Below, piece by piece: positions 24,389-36,900 of a stretch of 64,000 bases of DNA. Made by a program: the position numbers and the translations under genes. The notes beneath the pieces are model-generated. The model was not told where the DNA came from. It ran no database searches and was given only the letters and a program-made list of their open reading frames with translations. Location of the stretch: contig CM066310.1 in assembly GCA_033807695.1 (NCBI GenBank), forward strand, positions 744,001 to 808,000, read 5' to 3'. How positions within the stretch are numbered: position 1 is the first letter of the stretch; each line of letters begins with the position of its first letter. Source of the DNA: Daedaleopsis sinensis. Taxonomy: Eukaryota; Basidiomycota; Agaricomycetes; Polyporales; Polyporaceae.

Positions 24389-24834
24389 CACATAACTGGT
24401 TCCTATCGGAATAAGTCTTCCGCTCCCATTGGTAGACTCCCTCAGATTGTGTTCAGTACAGTAACGAAATCGTATGCCGAAAGCTGAGAGTCCTACTCTG
24501 CGGCAGTCTATCAGGAAGATAGGTCAAATAAAAACCGAATGATATCGTTACAAAGGCCTCCCGGTGTCCCGGTGTGCCCACATCCATGAAACGGGCTGCT
24601 GTAAGTGGGTCCAGATTCGCCATTGCAAGGCGTCACGATCACCAGCTGGAACCAAAACCAAGGAGAGTCCCAGACTCCAGTTACGCCGGAGCGGTCGGAG
24701 AGCCGTGCACCGCACCCAACCGGTACGTCGTACCGTAGTCCGTTCGAAGTTCGAACTGCACGTACGCGCGCACCCAACCACACGCATCACGACACCCCCC
24801 ATCGTCCACTCAGCGGGCGGCCAATGCTCAGCGC
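24389..24834. other. Intergenic region downstream of Rab18
   Basis: About 450 nt between the tRNA and the stop of Rab18, likely the Rab18 3' UTR. No further gene seen. Confidence 0.55.
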
Positions 24835-25906
24835 TCAGCACGAGCACCCGCCACCCTCTGCCTCGTCCGGCTCCTTGCTGAGGTCGATGCTGCCGGGCAT
24901 GTCGTCGCGGGCGCCGGCGGCGGCCTGCGCACTGTTCCTGCGCGCGACGGGGTGCGCCTGCCAGAGCTCGGGGGTGTCGAGGATGCGCGCGACGACATCG
25001 CGGAACGCGTCCTGCACGCCGACCGCGGTCTTCGCGGACGCCTCGACGAAGAGCGCGTTCATGCGCGTAGCGAACGCCTGGCCCTCGGCGTAGGGCACTT
25101 GTCGGGAGAACTCCTGCGCGTGCGTCCGGGAAGAGCGGGGGGACCGTGGACATGGGTGGCCACGTCGATGTTGGCAACATGGGCGAGGACGGAGTGACCG
25201 TGCATGCCAGGACAGCACGACATGGGTGGGGCACAGCGAGGATATGATAAGACGGCAGGAGATGGTGAGTGGCGGATAGAGCACGATGTCACGCGCGTGG
25301 AAAGGCGCACCTTGTCCACCTTGTTCCCCACGATAATCTTCACGACCGCACTGGACACGTACGTCTCGAGCTCCGAGAACCACCTCGGCAGCGCGTCGAA
25401 CGACTCCCGGTTCGCGACGTCGTACACGAGGATGATGCCCTGCGCGCCGCGGTAATATGATGAGGTGATAGTCCGGAAGCGCTCCTGGCCCGCGGTGTCC
25501 TGTGCGAGCGTTGAGCGAGCATAGTCAGCGGACAACGCAGCGGGGGGCACGGCCCTGCACTAGGATATCGTGGTGCGTACCCATATACTGAGCTTGACCT
25601 TCTTGCCGTTCACGTCCATCTTGTGCACCTGTGATGCAGGGCGTTCAGCGTGCGGTCTCCGAGTCAAGACTCAAGAGTCCAAGATGGCACTCGTCCCGCA
25701 GGATTTCTGAATCTGCATACGGTGTAGGGACTCACCCGGAAGTCGACGCCTATCGTCGCGCTGGATTCGTCCTCCGGGAGCCACTGCTCGTCCGAGAACC
25801 GGAGCAGCAGGCTGCTCTTCCCGACGGACGAATTCCCGATGAGGAGCAGCTTCACGTTGATGGGCGCGGCCGGCTTATCCTTGCCCTGTGCCTGTGTTTT
25901 CGACAT
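24835..25906 (-). CDS. RAB18: Rab18-type small GTPase
   Basis: Four exons: 25736-25906, 25581-25628, 25311-25499 and 24835-25113, separated by introns of 107, 81 and 197 nt; phases agree and give 228 aa. Start is ATG 25906; the upstream TTG in frame is not a start. All G motifs are present: G1 GNSSVGKS, switch [12 protein letters not shown]3 [12 protein letters not shown]4 NKVD and G5 SAK. The stretches [17 protein letters not shown] and [10 protein letters not shown] are typical of Rab18. The C-terminus ends CSC, a double geranylgeranylation motif. Rab18 controls ER-lipid droplet contacts and ER-related traffic. It is the only gene in the centre of the inverted duplication. The 197-nt third intron is long for this genome region. 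Confidence 0.93.
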
Positions 25907-26460
25907 CTCGTTCTGTGGACGCTGGTATGTATCGTTGTAGTCGTCGGTGTGGTCGTGTTCGAATTCGTTCAAGGGTCAGCGCACAGCTAGGACCAGCACG
26001 GTGCAGAGCTATAATCGTGTATTCCGGGACTCGGACACGCTGTAGTGTCGAAGCAAGGTTGGAGCGTTGGAGAGACTCGGAGACTGGGAGTGTGACTTGG
26101 AGATACGCAGGCTTAAGCAGTTGTAAGCTATGGGTGTTCGTGACTAGGAGACCGGGGAGGATGGTGCATGCAATGGACGAGGAGTAAGGTGGCAAGACGC
26201 AGTGTGCTACGCCGGTGGCTCGGCCCAGCGGCCCAAATAAACGCGTCCTCCTCAAGGCGCTCGTGACATCATACATAGGTAAGGTGCCGTTAAGCAGCGA
26301 GGGAGCTCCAGCAGTACTAGTGCTCGACGGTCGCAATATACTAGTGCTATATTTCATGACCATCTCATGATTTCCGGAGGATGATGTGAGTGAAGAGGAC
26401 AAGCAGTTGCAGTAGGTATGGGAGCAGTATAATGAATACTTATACGAACCTCCCTCGCTG
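25907..26460. other. Rab18 upstream region and right spacer
   Basis: About 550 nt holding the Rab18 promoter and the leader of the second tRNA-Met. No additional gene seen. Confidence 0.55.
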
Positions 26461-26562
26461 TGCTTGGATGGCTCAGTTGGTTAGAGCGCAGGTCTCATAC
26501 GCAAGTATGACCATCAACGGTGGGCAATCCTGAGGTCGTGAGTTCGATCCTCACTCCGAGCA
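26461..26562 (+). tRNA. tRNA-Met (CAT), elongator type, with intron, second copy
   Basis: Same structure as the copy at 24,287-24,388 but on the plus strand: acceptor TGCTTGG/CCGAGCA, anticodon CAT in the CTCATA|A loop, and a 27-nt intron with one substitution (CAACGG instead of CACCGG). TTTTT follows immediately as Pol III terminator. The exon sequence looks identical, so both copies are probably functional. Confidence 0.9.
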
Positions 26563-28018
26563 TTTTTATCACTTTGTTTCCTTTCTATGTTTTTGCTCTA
26601 ACCTTGCACATAGCAAGCATAGTCCTAGTTCTCAGCATGATACTAGACGAAGCCTGTACGGTTTAGTAATAGAAACAGCCAAGCTTGCAATCCCGTGTTA
26701 TAATCTACTGCGCGTCCGACCGTCGACGGCTAGTCCAAGACCACCACCAACATCCTCTTCGCCCTCTTGTTAGCCGAGATCACGATGACGTTAATATTCC
26801 GCCCCCCAGTCTTATAGAGACATCGACACTACTGTATAGGATAGGCTCATACTCACGACGTACGGCTATTCACTCCAGTGACACTGCGTCTTAGTAGCGC
26901 ACTTGTTCGCCTGCTTTATAAATATGCAGATTCTCGCTCTCTCGTTGGACGAGAAACTTGGCCCGAGCGGCGTCAACCAGCGTCAACCTCTCTCCACTGG
27001 CACTCTGATCGGAAACCATTGTGGCGAATCTGAGACGATTCAGGACGATTCACGCACTTGTCAGTGGATATTGCGTGTCTCCTCCAGTCAGCCTTCTTTG
27101 CTGTGCAGGCTTTCCAGCGCACCGCCGGCTCATCCTACTCCGTCAGGTGAGATCGATATCGATATCGAGATGGGGAAGGCTATAGTAACTGTTATCGCAG
27201 GGTGCTATGTATAGGGTGCTCGAGGAACATCAAGACGTTGTCTCAAAGAAATGCGATGCATCATGATGTCGTCGCTGCGACATCCCGCCAGGCCACACTG
27301 TAGTGGGACGCACGTGTATCTTAGATCTTTACTAGATAGCCCGCTCGGCAGCTTCAAAACCGTACGCTAAGGACGTGCCGGCCGGCCCACAGATAACTTG
27401 TTGTGGAGGTCGAGCGAGGAGATCGTTGGACAGTCTTTCTCTATTGCGTCTACATGTAGAATATACCAATTAAAGGCCCATCCTCCTCCTTATATCTGAG
27501 TATGTAGGAGAAGGGGGTGGGGGTCATGTAACCCCGAACCTGCAGTAGTAGTACTATCATAGAGAGTCTAGACAAGTACTAGTAGACGCCAGAGTTACCG
27601 GCGCTTCGTTGAACCCTGAAGCGAGCGTCCTCCTCCCTCCTCCTCCTATCATGGCACGGTAAGACCATCATCTATATTCAACTCACTTCTGCTCCTCCTC
27701 CAGCGAACACATGATAGCGGTTAGCTACTTATCGTCCGGCACCAGGTCTCCGTACCGTCGCCGCATGAGCAGATCTGTAGCAAGGAGTAGCAGTGCTCGC
27801 TTGTGCGCACGGACTCGGACGTGAAACACTCCACTGTGTCATTTTCACGCTCCTCCATCAAATCGGAACGGCCGGGTTTTGCTGGAGCTGCTGGAGCTTG
27901 CTGAGCACAAGGGCTGCTAACATAATCTGACCCTACGCTATCGTCGGGCACCGTCACAACTTCGTCAAACCGCTAATCTTAAACTATCATGAAATGCCTC
28001 ACGCGGCCCGCCAGGGAG
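26563..28018. other. Gene-free upstream part of the right arm
   Basis: No gene seen. Inverted similarity to the left arm occurs in blocks near 27,120-27,300 and 27,680-27,910. The stretch 27,300-27,660 has no counterpart I can see and may be an insertion or simply diverged. Confidence 0.5.
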
Positions 28019-28026
28019 TATAAAGG
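28019..28026 (+). promoter_or_regulatory. TATA box of secreted-protein copy 2
   Basis: TATAAAGG about 100 nt upstream of ATG 28123, within the same GGGAGTATAAAGGTCCG context as copy 1. Confidence 0.65.
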
Positions 28027-28122
28027 TCCGAACTCATAACGGCTCTCCCTTCCTCATGGTCTGAACCTCTCCGACTGTCACTCAGCCTCACAACCAAGCT
28101 TCCAAGATCTTGAGCCACCGAC

Positions 28123-29080
28123 ATGAAGGCCTTCACACTCTTTGCCCTGTCCCTCCTCGGCGCTGCATTTGCTTTCCCTGCCTCAAGCAACATAACCTCT
28201 GAACTTGATGGCTTCTCAGAGCTTGACGCAATTCCAGCAGACGGCGGGCTAGTGTCTCGCACTCACCAAGGAACGGTCGGTGGCAAGGACATCATCGCGT
28301 CCTGCCCCGGGGGCCCAGGCTCGCCCAACGTAGAAAGAGCGGACCGGTGTACACTGGTGAGATTGTGCTCCTGTCTCCACGCACCACGCACAGTATACTG
28401 AGAACGAGCTTGCGATGACAGATTAACATTGTCAACAACCCCGACAAGCGGCTTTGGTCGGTTCTTGGCAATGCTCAGCTCAAGTACGTCGTCTTCCCGG
28501 CTAGTCTTACGGTTCTTGCCTGACCGGCTCCCCGCAAACGTGAACAGCTGCAAAGGCTCGACGAGGGGCATCAACGTCACCCTCGGTGGCTCATCCACTA
28601 TCACCCGGAAAACTACTGTCGAGGTCAAGTTCGGGATCGAATCCGAAGGCCTCTCCATTGGCGGCGGCGTCTCAGAGTCCCTCGAGAGGTCGGTCACCCA
28701 GTCCAAGTTGACCTTGTACGCCATCCCGCCAGGAAGACAGGCCGTGTACGTCGTTGGTCTCAACCACAAGGTCCAGACGGGCAACGTGCAGGCCAACTAC
28801 GCGGACCGCCAGAAGGGCCATTACATCGTGAGCATTTTGATCCTGCGGACCGCCTACGCATCTCACTCGCATTTGCTGTTCGTGCCATGTGCAGTGGTAC
28901 ACCGGTGCAAAGATTACCATGTCCACACCGAACCCAGCTGACGGTATTCAATACGACGTCTATGAGAGCGCGTGCGGTACGTTTCGGTCAAACCATCGCA
29001 TCCGTGTGCAACCAGCTGAACTTGTCATGCCCTAATGTTTAGGCGCGAACGCCGAGGACCTCAGCTCTTTCAATCGCTGA
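28123..29080 (+). CDS. Secreted cysteine-containing protein, copy 2
   Basis: Five exons: 28123-28356, 28422-28483, 28548-28827, 28895-28976 and 29043-29080. Exons 2, 3 and 5 have the same lengths as in copy 1 (62, 280, 38 nt) and all introns sit at the same positions; the product is 231 aa. A signal peptide (MKAFTLFALSLLGAAFAFPA) precedes the conserved SRTHQGT..KDIIASCPGGPG segment. The Thr/Ser-rich beta core reads TVEVKFGIESEGLSIGGG and is followed by IPPGRQAVYVVGLNHKVQTG. The four Cys are kept. The C-terminal tail (ANAEDLSSFNR) is closer to copy 3 than to copy 1. Function unknown; an aerolysin-like fold is conjecture. Confidence 0.82.
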
Positions 29081-29250
29081 CGCGATGGACTGGCCTTTGG
29101 GCCGAGTTCGTGAATGTCACACTCTACGGACTTGGCGCAAGTGACTAATTAGATGTATGTACAATACCCTGTTCAGTGTGTGCGACGGATCCGACCGTCA
29201 GTATTTATTCGACATCCTGCATCGGATGTCTTGAATCGGAGCTGGTGTGA

Positions 29251-31430
29251 CAACCTTTAGGAGAGATTAAGGATTAAAGATTCTGATTGTGTTAAAGTAC
29301 GTCCCGACGATGCATTCGTGGAACTTCCGGCCAAGGGTCGTATGCTGAGCAGTACCATCCCGATGTTATGGTCCACGTCCTGACAGGACGGAAATGCGTA
29401 ACAGAGCTGTTCTACGTTGTCTGACAAGCTAGCTTCCCGGACAATGGAAAGCTCTGCACGTACGCCGTAGCTAGTCGAGCGAAACTCGCGCAGCTTCGAT
29501 CAAGCTTCGACCACCTGAAGCGTTGAAGAGTTGCGAACTCATTGCAGGAGAGTGACGTGATTCCACACATTCCATCGAAGCCGGCAGCGGATGACGCGAA
29601 AAGGTCATGGGATGGTAGGATAATAGGGGGCCAGTACGATCGCGGAATGTACGTGAAGCTTGAGAGCGGACCACCAACGCCACGGGTACCCCAAGCGAAG
29701 AGATCTGATCTGGAGAGTGTTTCATGATCCTCATGAGCGAGTACTCCTCGCGCGCCGTCTCTTGTTTCGACACCGTGACCTAGGACATCCCTCGTGCGAC
29801 GCTCATGTCGCTCAGGCTCAGAGCACGCGTGGACTAGGATGTTGAGAGGGATACCAGTCAGGTCTGCTTGGTGTCGATGATAGACCATAAGGAGGCGGAG
29901 AGGAAGCGTCGGAGACTGGGTGTCGATCCAAAACATCCCCACCCGTCCTCCAGCGCGACTGCGCAACGTCAGCGAATCATGACGGGGTCATATGTCAGAG
30001 AGTCATGACGTCAATCGAGAGCCTGGACGTCTTGGAAGGACTGCTCGTCCGTCTGCCATACATCGTGCATGGGAGGGCTCGAGGATGGCGTATCCGAGTA
30101 ACACGGCAGAAGTGGGAGACAAGCGAAGCGTTGCGGTGCCAGTATTCAATATTCAGCAGCCGCATGGCCTAGCCAGGTTTCCTACTTTAGGGCGCGACGG
30201 GGCTGGGGCTTGCAACCGTGAATACGACGCACCTCTAATTCTTTTCCAATTTGGTGCGTCAACGGACAAGCCTGGGAGCTCGTTGCGACACCCTATGCAT
30301 GTGTGTACCTGTTGTAGCTTTAAAGGAGAAGGTGCTGATATAGCAGTCGACCCGGCGTGCGCTCGAGAACCGACTGCCGACTACACTTGGGCCACACGCT
30401 TTTCGTGCATAAATGGTATGACATTCATAGCTCCCTCCATCGTGATAGAATCAACGATATCGTAGTGATCGTGGTCCTAGAGGGTCTAAGCTGCGTCCGA
30501 GTGCGAATTCCTGTGAGTCAGAGCAACGCACAGACATGGCTTGGAACCTACCTCCCGATGTCACTGTCTTGATGATATATGTCAATGCATATGCTTTTCG
30601 ACTTGCACCACCTGCAGGACTAGTATATGGATGTCAGTGGACGGCAGATAGAGAGAATTCAGCTAGGTACGGCGGGAGTCATGAATGCATATGAGCGTGA
30701 GTTCGATGCTGACCCCGAGCAATTGAGGTGTTCTGAAATACCGTCTTTTGACCGTGTTGTACAGACCGATCATTGCCGCACAACTGCTCAATGAACACAC
30801 ACACCCCTTTCTTTCAAATATTTAACTTTCAAGTTATGTGCTCGGTGTACGTGCGTGTGCCGGAGACGAGGTTGCGGAGTTGACATAGCAGGCGTGCAAG
30901 GTTGTGGAGAGTGGCGCTCTGCGAGAAGAGCATGGTTGTCGTGAGCTTCCGGGGACTAGGATAGGAAAGCTGTTCGAGATCGCAGGAAGTTTACTAGTAC
31001 GTTGCTCAGGCCGGCCTATGTATCTGAGCCGAACTTAGGGACAAGCTCACCACGCAGAGGTCCGTGAATACAGCCTGGAACGCAGATGGATGTCTGATCT
31101 CGACTAGGGTCGACGACAGACAACTGGTGGCATGTAGGAACATGTCCTACCGCGGCATTGCAGCATGCTCAGCGGCGTCGACCGAGTGAGGCCATCACTG
31201 AGGATGTTTCGACTCCCTGAACCTCGGAGGTGTTCGTGAATGATAATGCTGTCGTGGTGCTGGACCGGTGAGAACCACAGGAGTCGAGGCGGTGTTGGTA
31301 CAGATTGAAGTGCGTCGGACTGATCACGCTCACTCACAATGCAGATGATTGACTAAACACGAGACGGTGGTTTCAATTGCAATCAGACGGCAGATTCCTA
31401 GTACGAAACTCGACTCACGATACATTGGCA
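29251..31430. other. 2.2 kb intergenic region
   Basis: I see no gene with coding character. A 184-codon minus-strand frame (29,412-29,966) and short plus-strand frames exist but lack splice partners or motifs. No tRNA or clear repeat found. Confidence 0.45.
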
Positions 31431-33082
31431 TCACTCGTTCGCAAGTGAATACCCTACGTCCCCATTCACGCTCTCCTGCAACCGGACGATCCTCTCCAGC
31501 ATCAGCTTCCCGCGCCCGTCGAGGGTGTTCTCGAACCTGTCCTCCTTCATCCACCCCAGCCCGTGCTGCAGGATGTTCCGCGCGCGGCCAGGGCCCCCCC
31601 GCACGTCGCCCATGCACGCGTGGAGCGTGATGCGCTCCTGCGTGTGGTCGTACGTCGCACAGTGCAGGATGTTATTGTTGTAGAACACGGTCTCCCCGCG
31701 CCGGAGCGTCACCTGCACGGCCCCGGGCATGTCCATCGGGTCCGTGGGCGGGTCGAGCGTGCAGGATTGCGCGCGCTGCTGGGGAGTGCGCGGGATCGTG
31801 TGCGAGCCGGGGACCACGTAGAGGCACGAGTCTGTCCGGAGGGCACTGCGGAGAGTCATTCATCGTGTCCTAGTGAACAAGAGGGGCGACCTACGTGTTC
31901 CATTGCACCTGTGTGAAGGCATGGGCATCGGGGAACGTCGCTAGTTAAAATGTCACACTTACCCCATGGTGCCAGACACCCAGAGCCTGTAGTTCCTCGT
32001 CTTCCATTGCATTCTCCCGGACATCGTCACGGTGCCATCGGAGCGCGAACGAGTTCGAGGTCGGATTGATGAGCAGGTTGAACAACTCTGGCAATCCTGT
32101 CAGTCAACCCCCAACGCTCTATAATGGACACCGGGGCATAATCCAATATTTGTGACGAGCAGAGATATCCTGATCACATCGCAATCCTTGTCCATGATCA
32201 CCATGTATCCTTACAAGAGATGCCTCGCTGCACTTCGGCGCATTGAGCAGATAGACAGAACTGCTGCACGCAATAGCTGCTGAGCAAAGACTAAGAGTGT
32301 GTGCGCAGCTTGTTACGAGCCACAGGCTGCCGTCCATTGCGTTGTTGCATAGATCGAGAGCCTCAACGCCAAACAGAAGTAAACGAGACGGAGAGGTTGC
32401 TTTAATCATACGCAGTATCGCGGACAAAGTTCGCAATATAATCTGGACCGGGGAATGGACTAATATTGTAACAAGTCGTATCATGGTGGTTGATTAAAAT
32501 CCAAATGTTACTTTCCTTTGCCAATGTGTCGCACCCTGGATACGTTGTGGTTACACACAACATTTGAGAAGTATCCAGGATGTTACACAAAAACACAGGA
32601 ACATTTGGACGCAGTTTAGCGTGCCATTGCACCACGACACACGAATGGATTTGACCGTGATGTAACGAGCAGCTACATCGCTCAATGCTCCCGGTGAGGT
32701 ATATGACTGCTAATCACACTGTTTGAAGGCCCCGGAGAAGGCCCCGGAGGATGCACGACTCACCCATCTGCAGCAGATCCTCCTCGCACCCCAGCAGCTC
32801 CTTCACGACATCGATCAGGCCGTCCGAGGTGTACCACTGCGCAAACGCCGATTCGCCCAGGTCCGGATGCATGACGTGCTGCACGCCCCAAGAGTCCGGG
32901 TCGCCGTCGCCGTAGGGTGGAAACTGCCGTCCGACGGTGCGACGATGTGGCCATTCGCCGGAGCGGGTGCTTTTAATGACGTGTGCGCAAGCCTTCTCGA
33001 GTGCGTCGAGGTGGTCAAGGGGCACGAGGCCGGAGACCACAACGTACCCTTGCTCGTCGTACAGCTGCTTGGTGGACGACAT
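31431..33082 (-). CDS. Phytanoyl-CoA dioxygenase (PhyH)-family Fe(II)/2-oxoglutarate oxygenase
   Basis: Four exons: 32764-33082, 31963-32087, 31895-31908 and 31431-31845, giving 290 aa with all phases consistent. Start is ATG 33082. Intron 1 is unusually long (676 nt) and contains a palindromic element; exon 3 is only 14 nt (codes VQWN plus part of T). The PhyH double-stranded beta-helix shows the metal ligands H125 and D127 in RWHRDD and H214 in NNNILHCA, with YVVPGSHTIPRTP and RRGETVFYNNN as typical PhyH blocks. Such enzymes hydroxylate lipid or secondary-metabolite substrates with Fe(II), O2 and 2-oxoglutarate. The substrate is unknown and no biosynthetic cluster is visible nearby. Confidence 0.87.
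32500..32609. mobile_element. MITE-like imperfect palindrome inside PhyH intron 1
   Basis: TCCAAATGTT (32,500-32,509) is perfectly inverted at 32,600-32,609. Nested inside are GTTAC/GTTACAC-type matches and the inverted pair CCTGGATAC (about 32,536) / GTATCCAGG (about 32,571) around a GTTGTG-GTTA-CACAAC hairpin. The 110-nt stretch can fold on itself almost entirely, as in miniature inverted-repeat elements. No target duplication is clear, so the mobile origin is inference. Confidence 0.45.
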
Positions 33083-33911
33083 GGTGGTTTGTCGATAACT
33101 TAAAAGTTCGTTGCCACGCCGGCTGATAGCAGGTGACCACGCTTGAGCTCTAGACTGTGCTGCAGGCCTCGCGGGCAAATAGGACTCTTAGGAGCATGAT
33201 CATGCCGTGTAGCTGCAGCAGAAGTACAGCGCACCACTCAGCAGGTGGCCCGGGTTAGGTTGAAAAGCTTGAGAGTCGAGAAAGAAGGAGGAGACATAGG
33301 ACAAGGGAGGAGGACATGACCATTTCGGACAGGGAGCTTCGGCCCGGACTCATGAATTTGGCGGCCGCCGCATCAGGCCGCATCGCGCAACAGTTGCCTC
33401 TTGACCTCTGACTCTGACCATCACCTTCAAGCTTCAGCATTCTGGCCTCGCCGGTTATATGCAGTAATCGTGAGTCTCTAGTGCTTCTGGAAGTAGAACA
33501 TCGAGGGAGGCAGGGATTGTCTGCTACGCACGTTGCGTACTACACGTTGGGGAGGTCACGTCGGAGCGCACAGCGTGGTGGCTCAGAAACAGTCAAGCAA
33601 ACCCATCTCTCTCCAAGTATGAGCCCGTGGGCTCATAGACCCCTCAAGGGAACTTCTTGACCACGGGGGCCCACCATAGCACACCATTCAGCAGAGCAGG
33701 AGCACGTCGGACAGAAAGCCCCGAGGTAGTGTGTGGACATCTTTGCCAGGTATTCCCATCCTGATTCCACCCAACATCGATGTATATCCTGGGCAGAGAC
33801 GTGCACACATTGGTCGAAGCGTACACTGCTCTGGCCACGCGCCGTTCCCTTTTCTGTTCCACTACTCAGCTACGTCTACTTACTCAATCTTTCCCAGCTC
33901 TCCGGCACCCC
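33083..33911. other. Intergenic region
   Basis: About 830 nt between the divergent PhyH and dsRBD-repeat genes, presumably carrying both promoters. No further gene seen. Confidence 0.55.
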
Positions 33912-36900
33912 ATGGATCCTGTAGCTTCAACCTCCCGACCTGTCGCTGAGAATCACCCAGGTGCCGCATTCACTCGTGTCACTGAAGGTCTCTTCAGCAT
34001 CGGCGCCGTCCCTGTCTCGTCTTTTATCGGCCTTCCTTCATCCTCCCACAGCGTCCCCAGCACATCCACCGCGACCGCCCTTCAACCTCAATCTTCGACA
34101 CTCGTAGATGCAGAACAGCATGTGACACGAGCAGTTGCACGTCTTCATCAAACATGCCAAAAAGCTTTCGGTGACGGGCAGGGTCTACGGTTCGCGTATG
34201 ATGAGGATGAGGTTCAAGGTGCGTCATGTGTGTAATATGCTCCGAGGATGTATTCTCATTTCGTTCGAAGGCAAACGGTGCATCCTCACTGTTACGCGAC
34301 CCGACGGCGACTCACAAACCTACATCTCCCCCGGCTTCCACGCCAGGAAGTATGACGCGAAGGCGAGTGTGTGCACACTTGCGATACAGAGCGGCGCGAT
34401 CGAGTTCATCGTAACCGGCAAGTCCAATCCGTCATCGGTGCCAACATTGTCCACTCCGGAACCCGGCGATGAAGAACCGGACGGCTCCGTGGATAAAATC
34501 GAGGAGTGTTGCTTGGGAGTTACTGGCGGAAGGGTCAAACCGTTCTGGTTAAACATCACGGAACCCAAGTTTGGGAAAAGTGCGGAATCCATACTGCATC
34601 TATATACCGTCACGCTTACTGTTCCTAGCTCACGGGTGTGCGTTGCGTATCCGTCTCGGGGAGCGCAAGTCCCGGGTCTACTCGGTCAACGCCATCTATA
34701 ACAGCCCTTTCGAGGCCAAGAAGGCGTGTGCAGAAGCTGCGCTTGCGGACGGCGTGCTAGACTTTGTCACTACGACTTGGGCTCCATCTGACGCGACACC
34801 GGCTGCTGATGAGAAACCACAGCATACGGCTCTTAACCTGCAAGAGTTCTTCGATTCCCTTCCAAAACCTTTCCCCGAACCGGCAGCAGGCAAGAGTGCT
34901 TTCGACATCAACAGTCCAGCGTGGCTCAATACTGCAATCCAATCAAACCGTGGAGGCAGAATTGTTCCCCGGTTCGTGTGGACTGTGAACCCTCAGAACG
35001 GCCGTGAGTGACCTTCGCTACTTGCTCTTGTTCTACTGACCATCGGTTCAGTGCACGGGTGTCTGCTACGCCTCGAGCGCCCAGGTGAAGTAAAGTCCTA
35101 TCTCGCAGATGCCCGCTTCGCGAAACGCTCCGAAGCGAAAGGTGCCGTCTGTTTGCTTGCCATGTCCGAAGGCGTGGGCGAGTACATCCGTAACGTTGGC
35201 AAAGCGATCGAAGACAAGCTCTCGTCATCGACTCGTTTCCACATCAACAACACACTTCTGCCAACTCTGAACTCTGAGTACCGCAAGGTCCGCGGCCCCG
35301 GGCTCTCTCCTACTTTTGATTATACACTCGACGGTGACGGTTAGTGGTTACTCCTTTCCCACTCGGTACTCGTCTGAGCCTGATCGGCATATAGCTTGTG
35401 GTGCTTCGATAACAATCGAGCTCGTTCCGGAACCGACCCCTCAGCAGGTTCAGAAGTACACTGTGCCTGCTGAGTATCGCAACCGGGCCGACGCGAAACT
35501 CGCTGTTGTGCTCCATGCCGTTGAGCAGGGCGCCATCGAGTTTCTGCGCTTCAAGGGCAAGCCTCCACCGCCGGGCTACGTCCCTCACTACCTGCAACCG
35601 GATCACCAGTCCTTGAACCGGAAACGCAAGAACTGGGAATCCGGTGATGGCTTCCATGGCGGTGGCGGGGGTGGTGAGTGGTCCACCAATGGTTATCAGA
35701 ACGGCTTTGCTGGGAGCGGTCAGTATAAGAAGCCGCGTTTTGCGAGTGGCTCGTTCCAGCAGCAGGGTCAAGGAAACTTCCCTCCTACTCTGCCGCAGGG
35801 GGACAGTGGTTATGGTCATGGTCAGGTCGGGAATGGGGGCGGTTACCATCATAACAATAAGCCTGGTTGGAACGCACAGAAGAAGAAGCAGAGCCAGTAT
35901 CAGTATGGGCCGAAGAAACCGTACGGGCCTGGTCCTGGCCAATTCGGTGGTGGCACAGGTTATCCTGCACCCTCGATGAAGCCTGGGCCGAGGAACGTCG
36001 GTGGACCATCGCGTCCCATGCACCAGCAGTGGCAGCCGCAGTCGTTCGCTCCTGTTCACTTCGGTGGTGGTCCACCACACCTACAGCAGCAGTTCCCCGC
36101 ACCTTCTCCATTCCATCATACAGCCGGTGGTCCCGTCGCCGGTGGTACCCAGCCTCCTCAGGCTCCGTACTTCGGTCCGGGATCACAAGGCTCGTATCTT
36201 CCTTACCAACCTCAGATGGCCGTTGCGCCCGCGCCGTTCATGGCCCCTCCGCCGGCGGCAGGTGGCATGCCCCAACCTCCCTTCCACCATCACCACTCCC
36301 AGCCTCCTGTTGCCGGCGGACAGGTACCTATGCACTACCCGCATACATATCAGTATAACTCTGCCGCTCCGTATGCCCCTCTCCCCGGCCAAGGCCAGGT
36401 CCCAGGATACCAGCCATATCCGCAAACTCCGCTTCCATCTCAGCCCGTTGGGATTTATCCGACACCTGCGACAACGCCCAGACCACCGCTCCCGCTACCG
36501 CCGCCGCCGCCAGCAGCACCAGCACAAGCACCTTTACCAGCACCTGCACCCTTAGGCCGGCCGACTCCGCCTTTCTATCCTGCGGCCCCGACACCAGGCG
36601 TACGACCGTCTCACAGTCCGCCAGCCCCTCCTCCAAACTCCGGGTTCATGCCCTATCAGTCACCTCTCGGTTCTCAACTCCCTCGGTCTGCCCCTCCCGT
36701 AGTACCACCTCCATCGCAGCCAATTCAGCCGCCTACCGTACCCCCGCCCCCTCCGCCCTCTAATCGTGCTCCTCCTCTGCCTCCGACCCCTGGCAACACC
36801 CCCAAGTCGTCTTCTGATAAGGTTGCAGGTACGGAGTCGCAGTCCCAGGCTGCTGCGAAGCCACCGACTATGACTGCGTCTGCGTCTCCTGCAGTGGATG

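Larger units (their letters stand above)
26461..29250 (+). repeat. Right arm of the large inverted duplication
   Basis: Mirror image of 21,530-24,388: tRNA-Met, diverged upstream blocks, TATA promoter, secreted-protein gene, downstream element. The tRNA-to-ATG distance is similar in both arms (about 1.5 kb). The spacer between the two tRNAs (about 2.07 kb) contains Rab18. Confidence 0.75.

Noticed and set aside
29412..29966. 184-codon minus-strand frame in the intergenic region
   Set aside because: No motif, no ATG-led context and no conserved partner exon. Could be a decayed remnant but not supportable.
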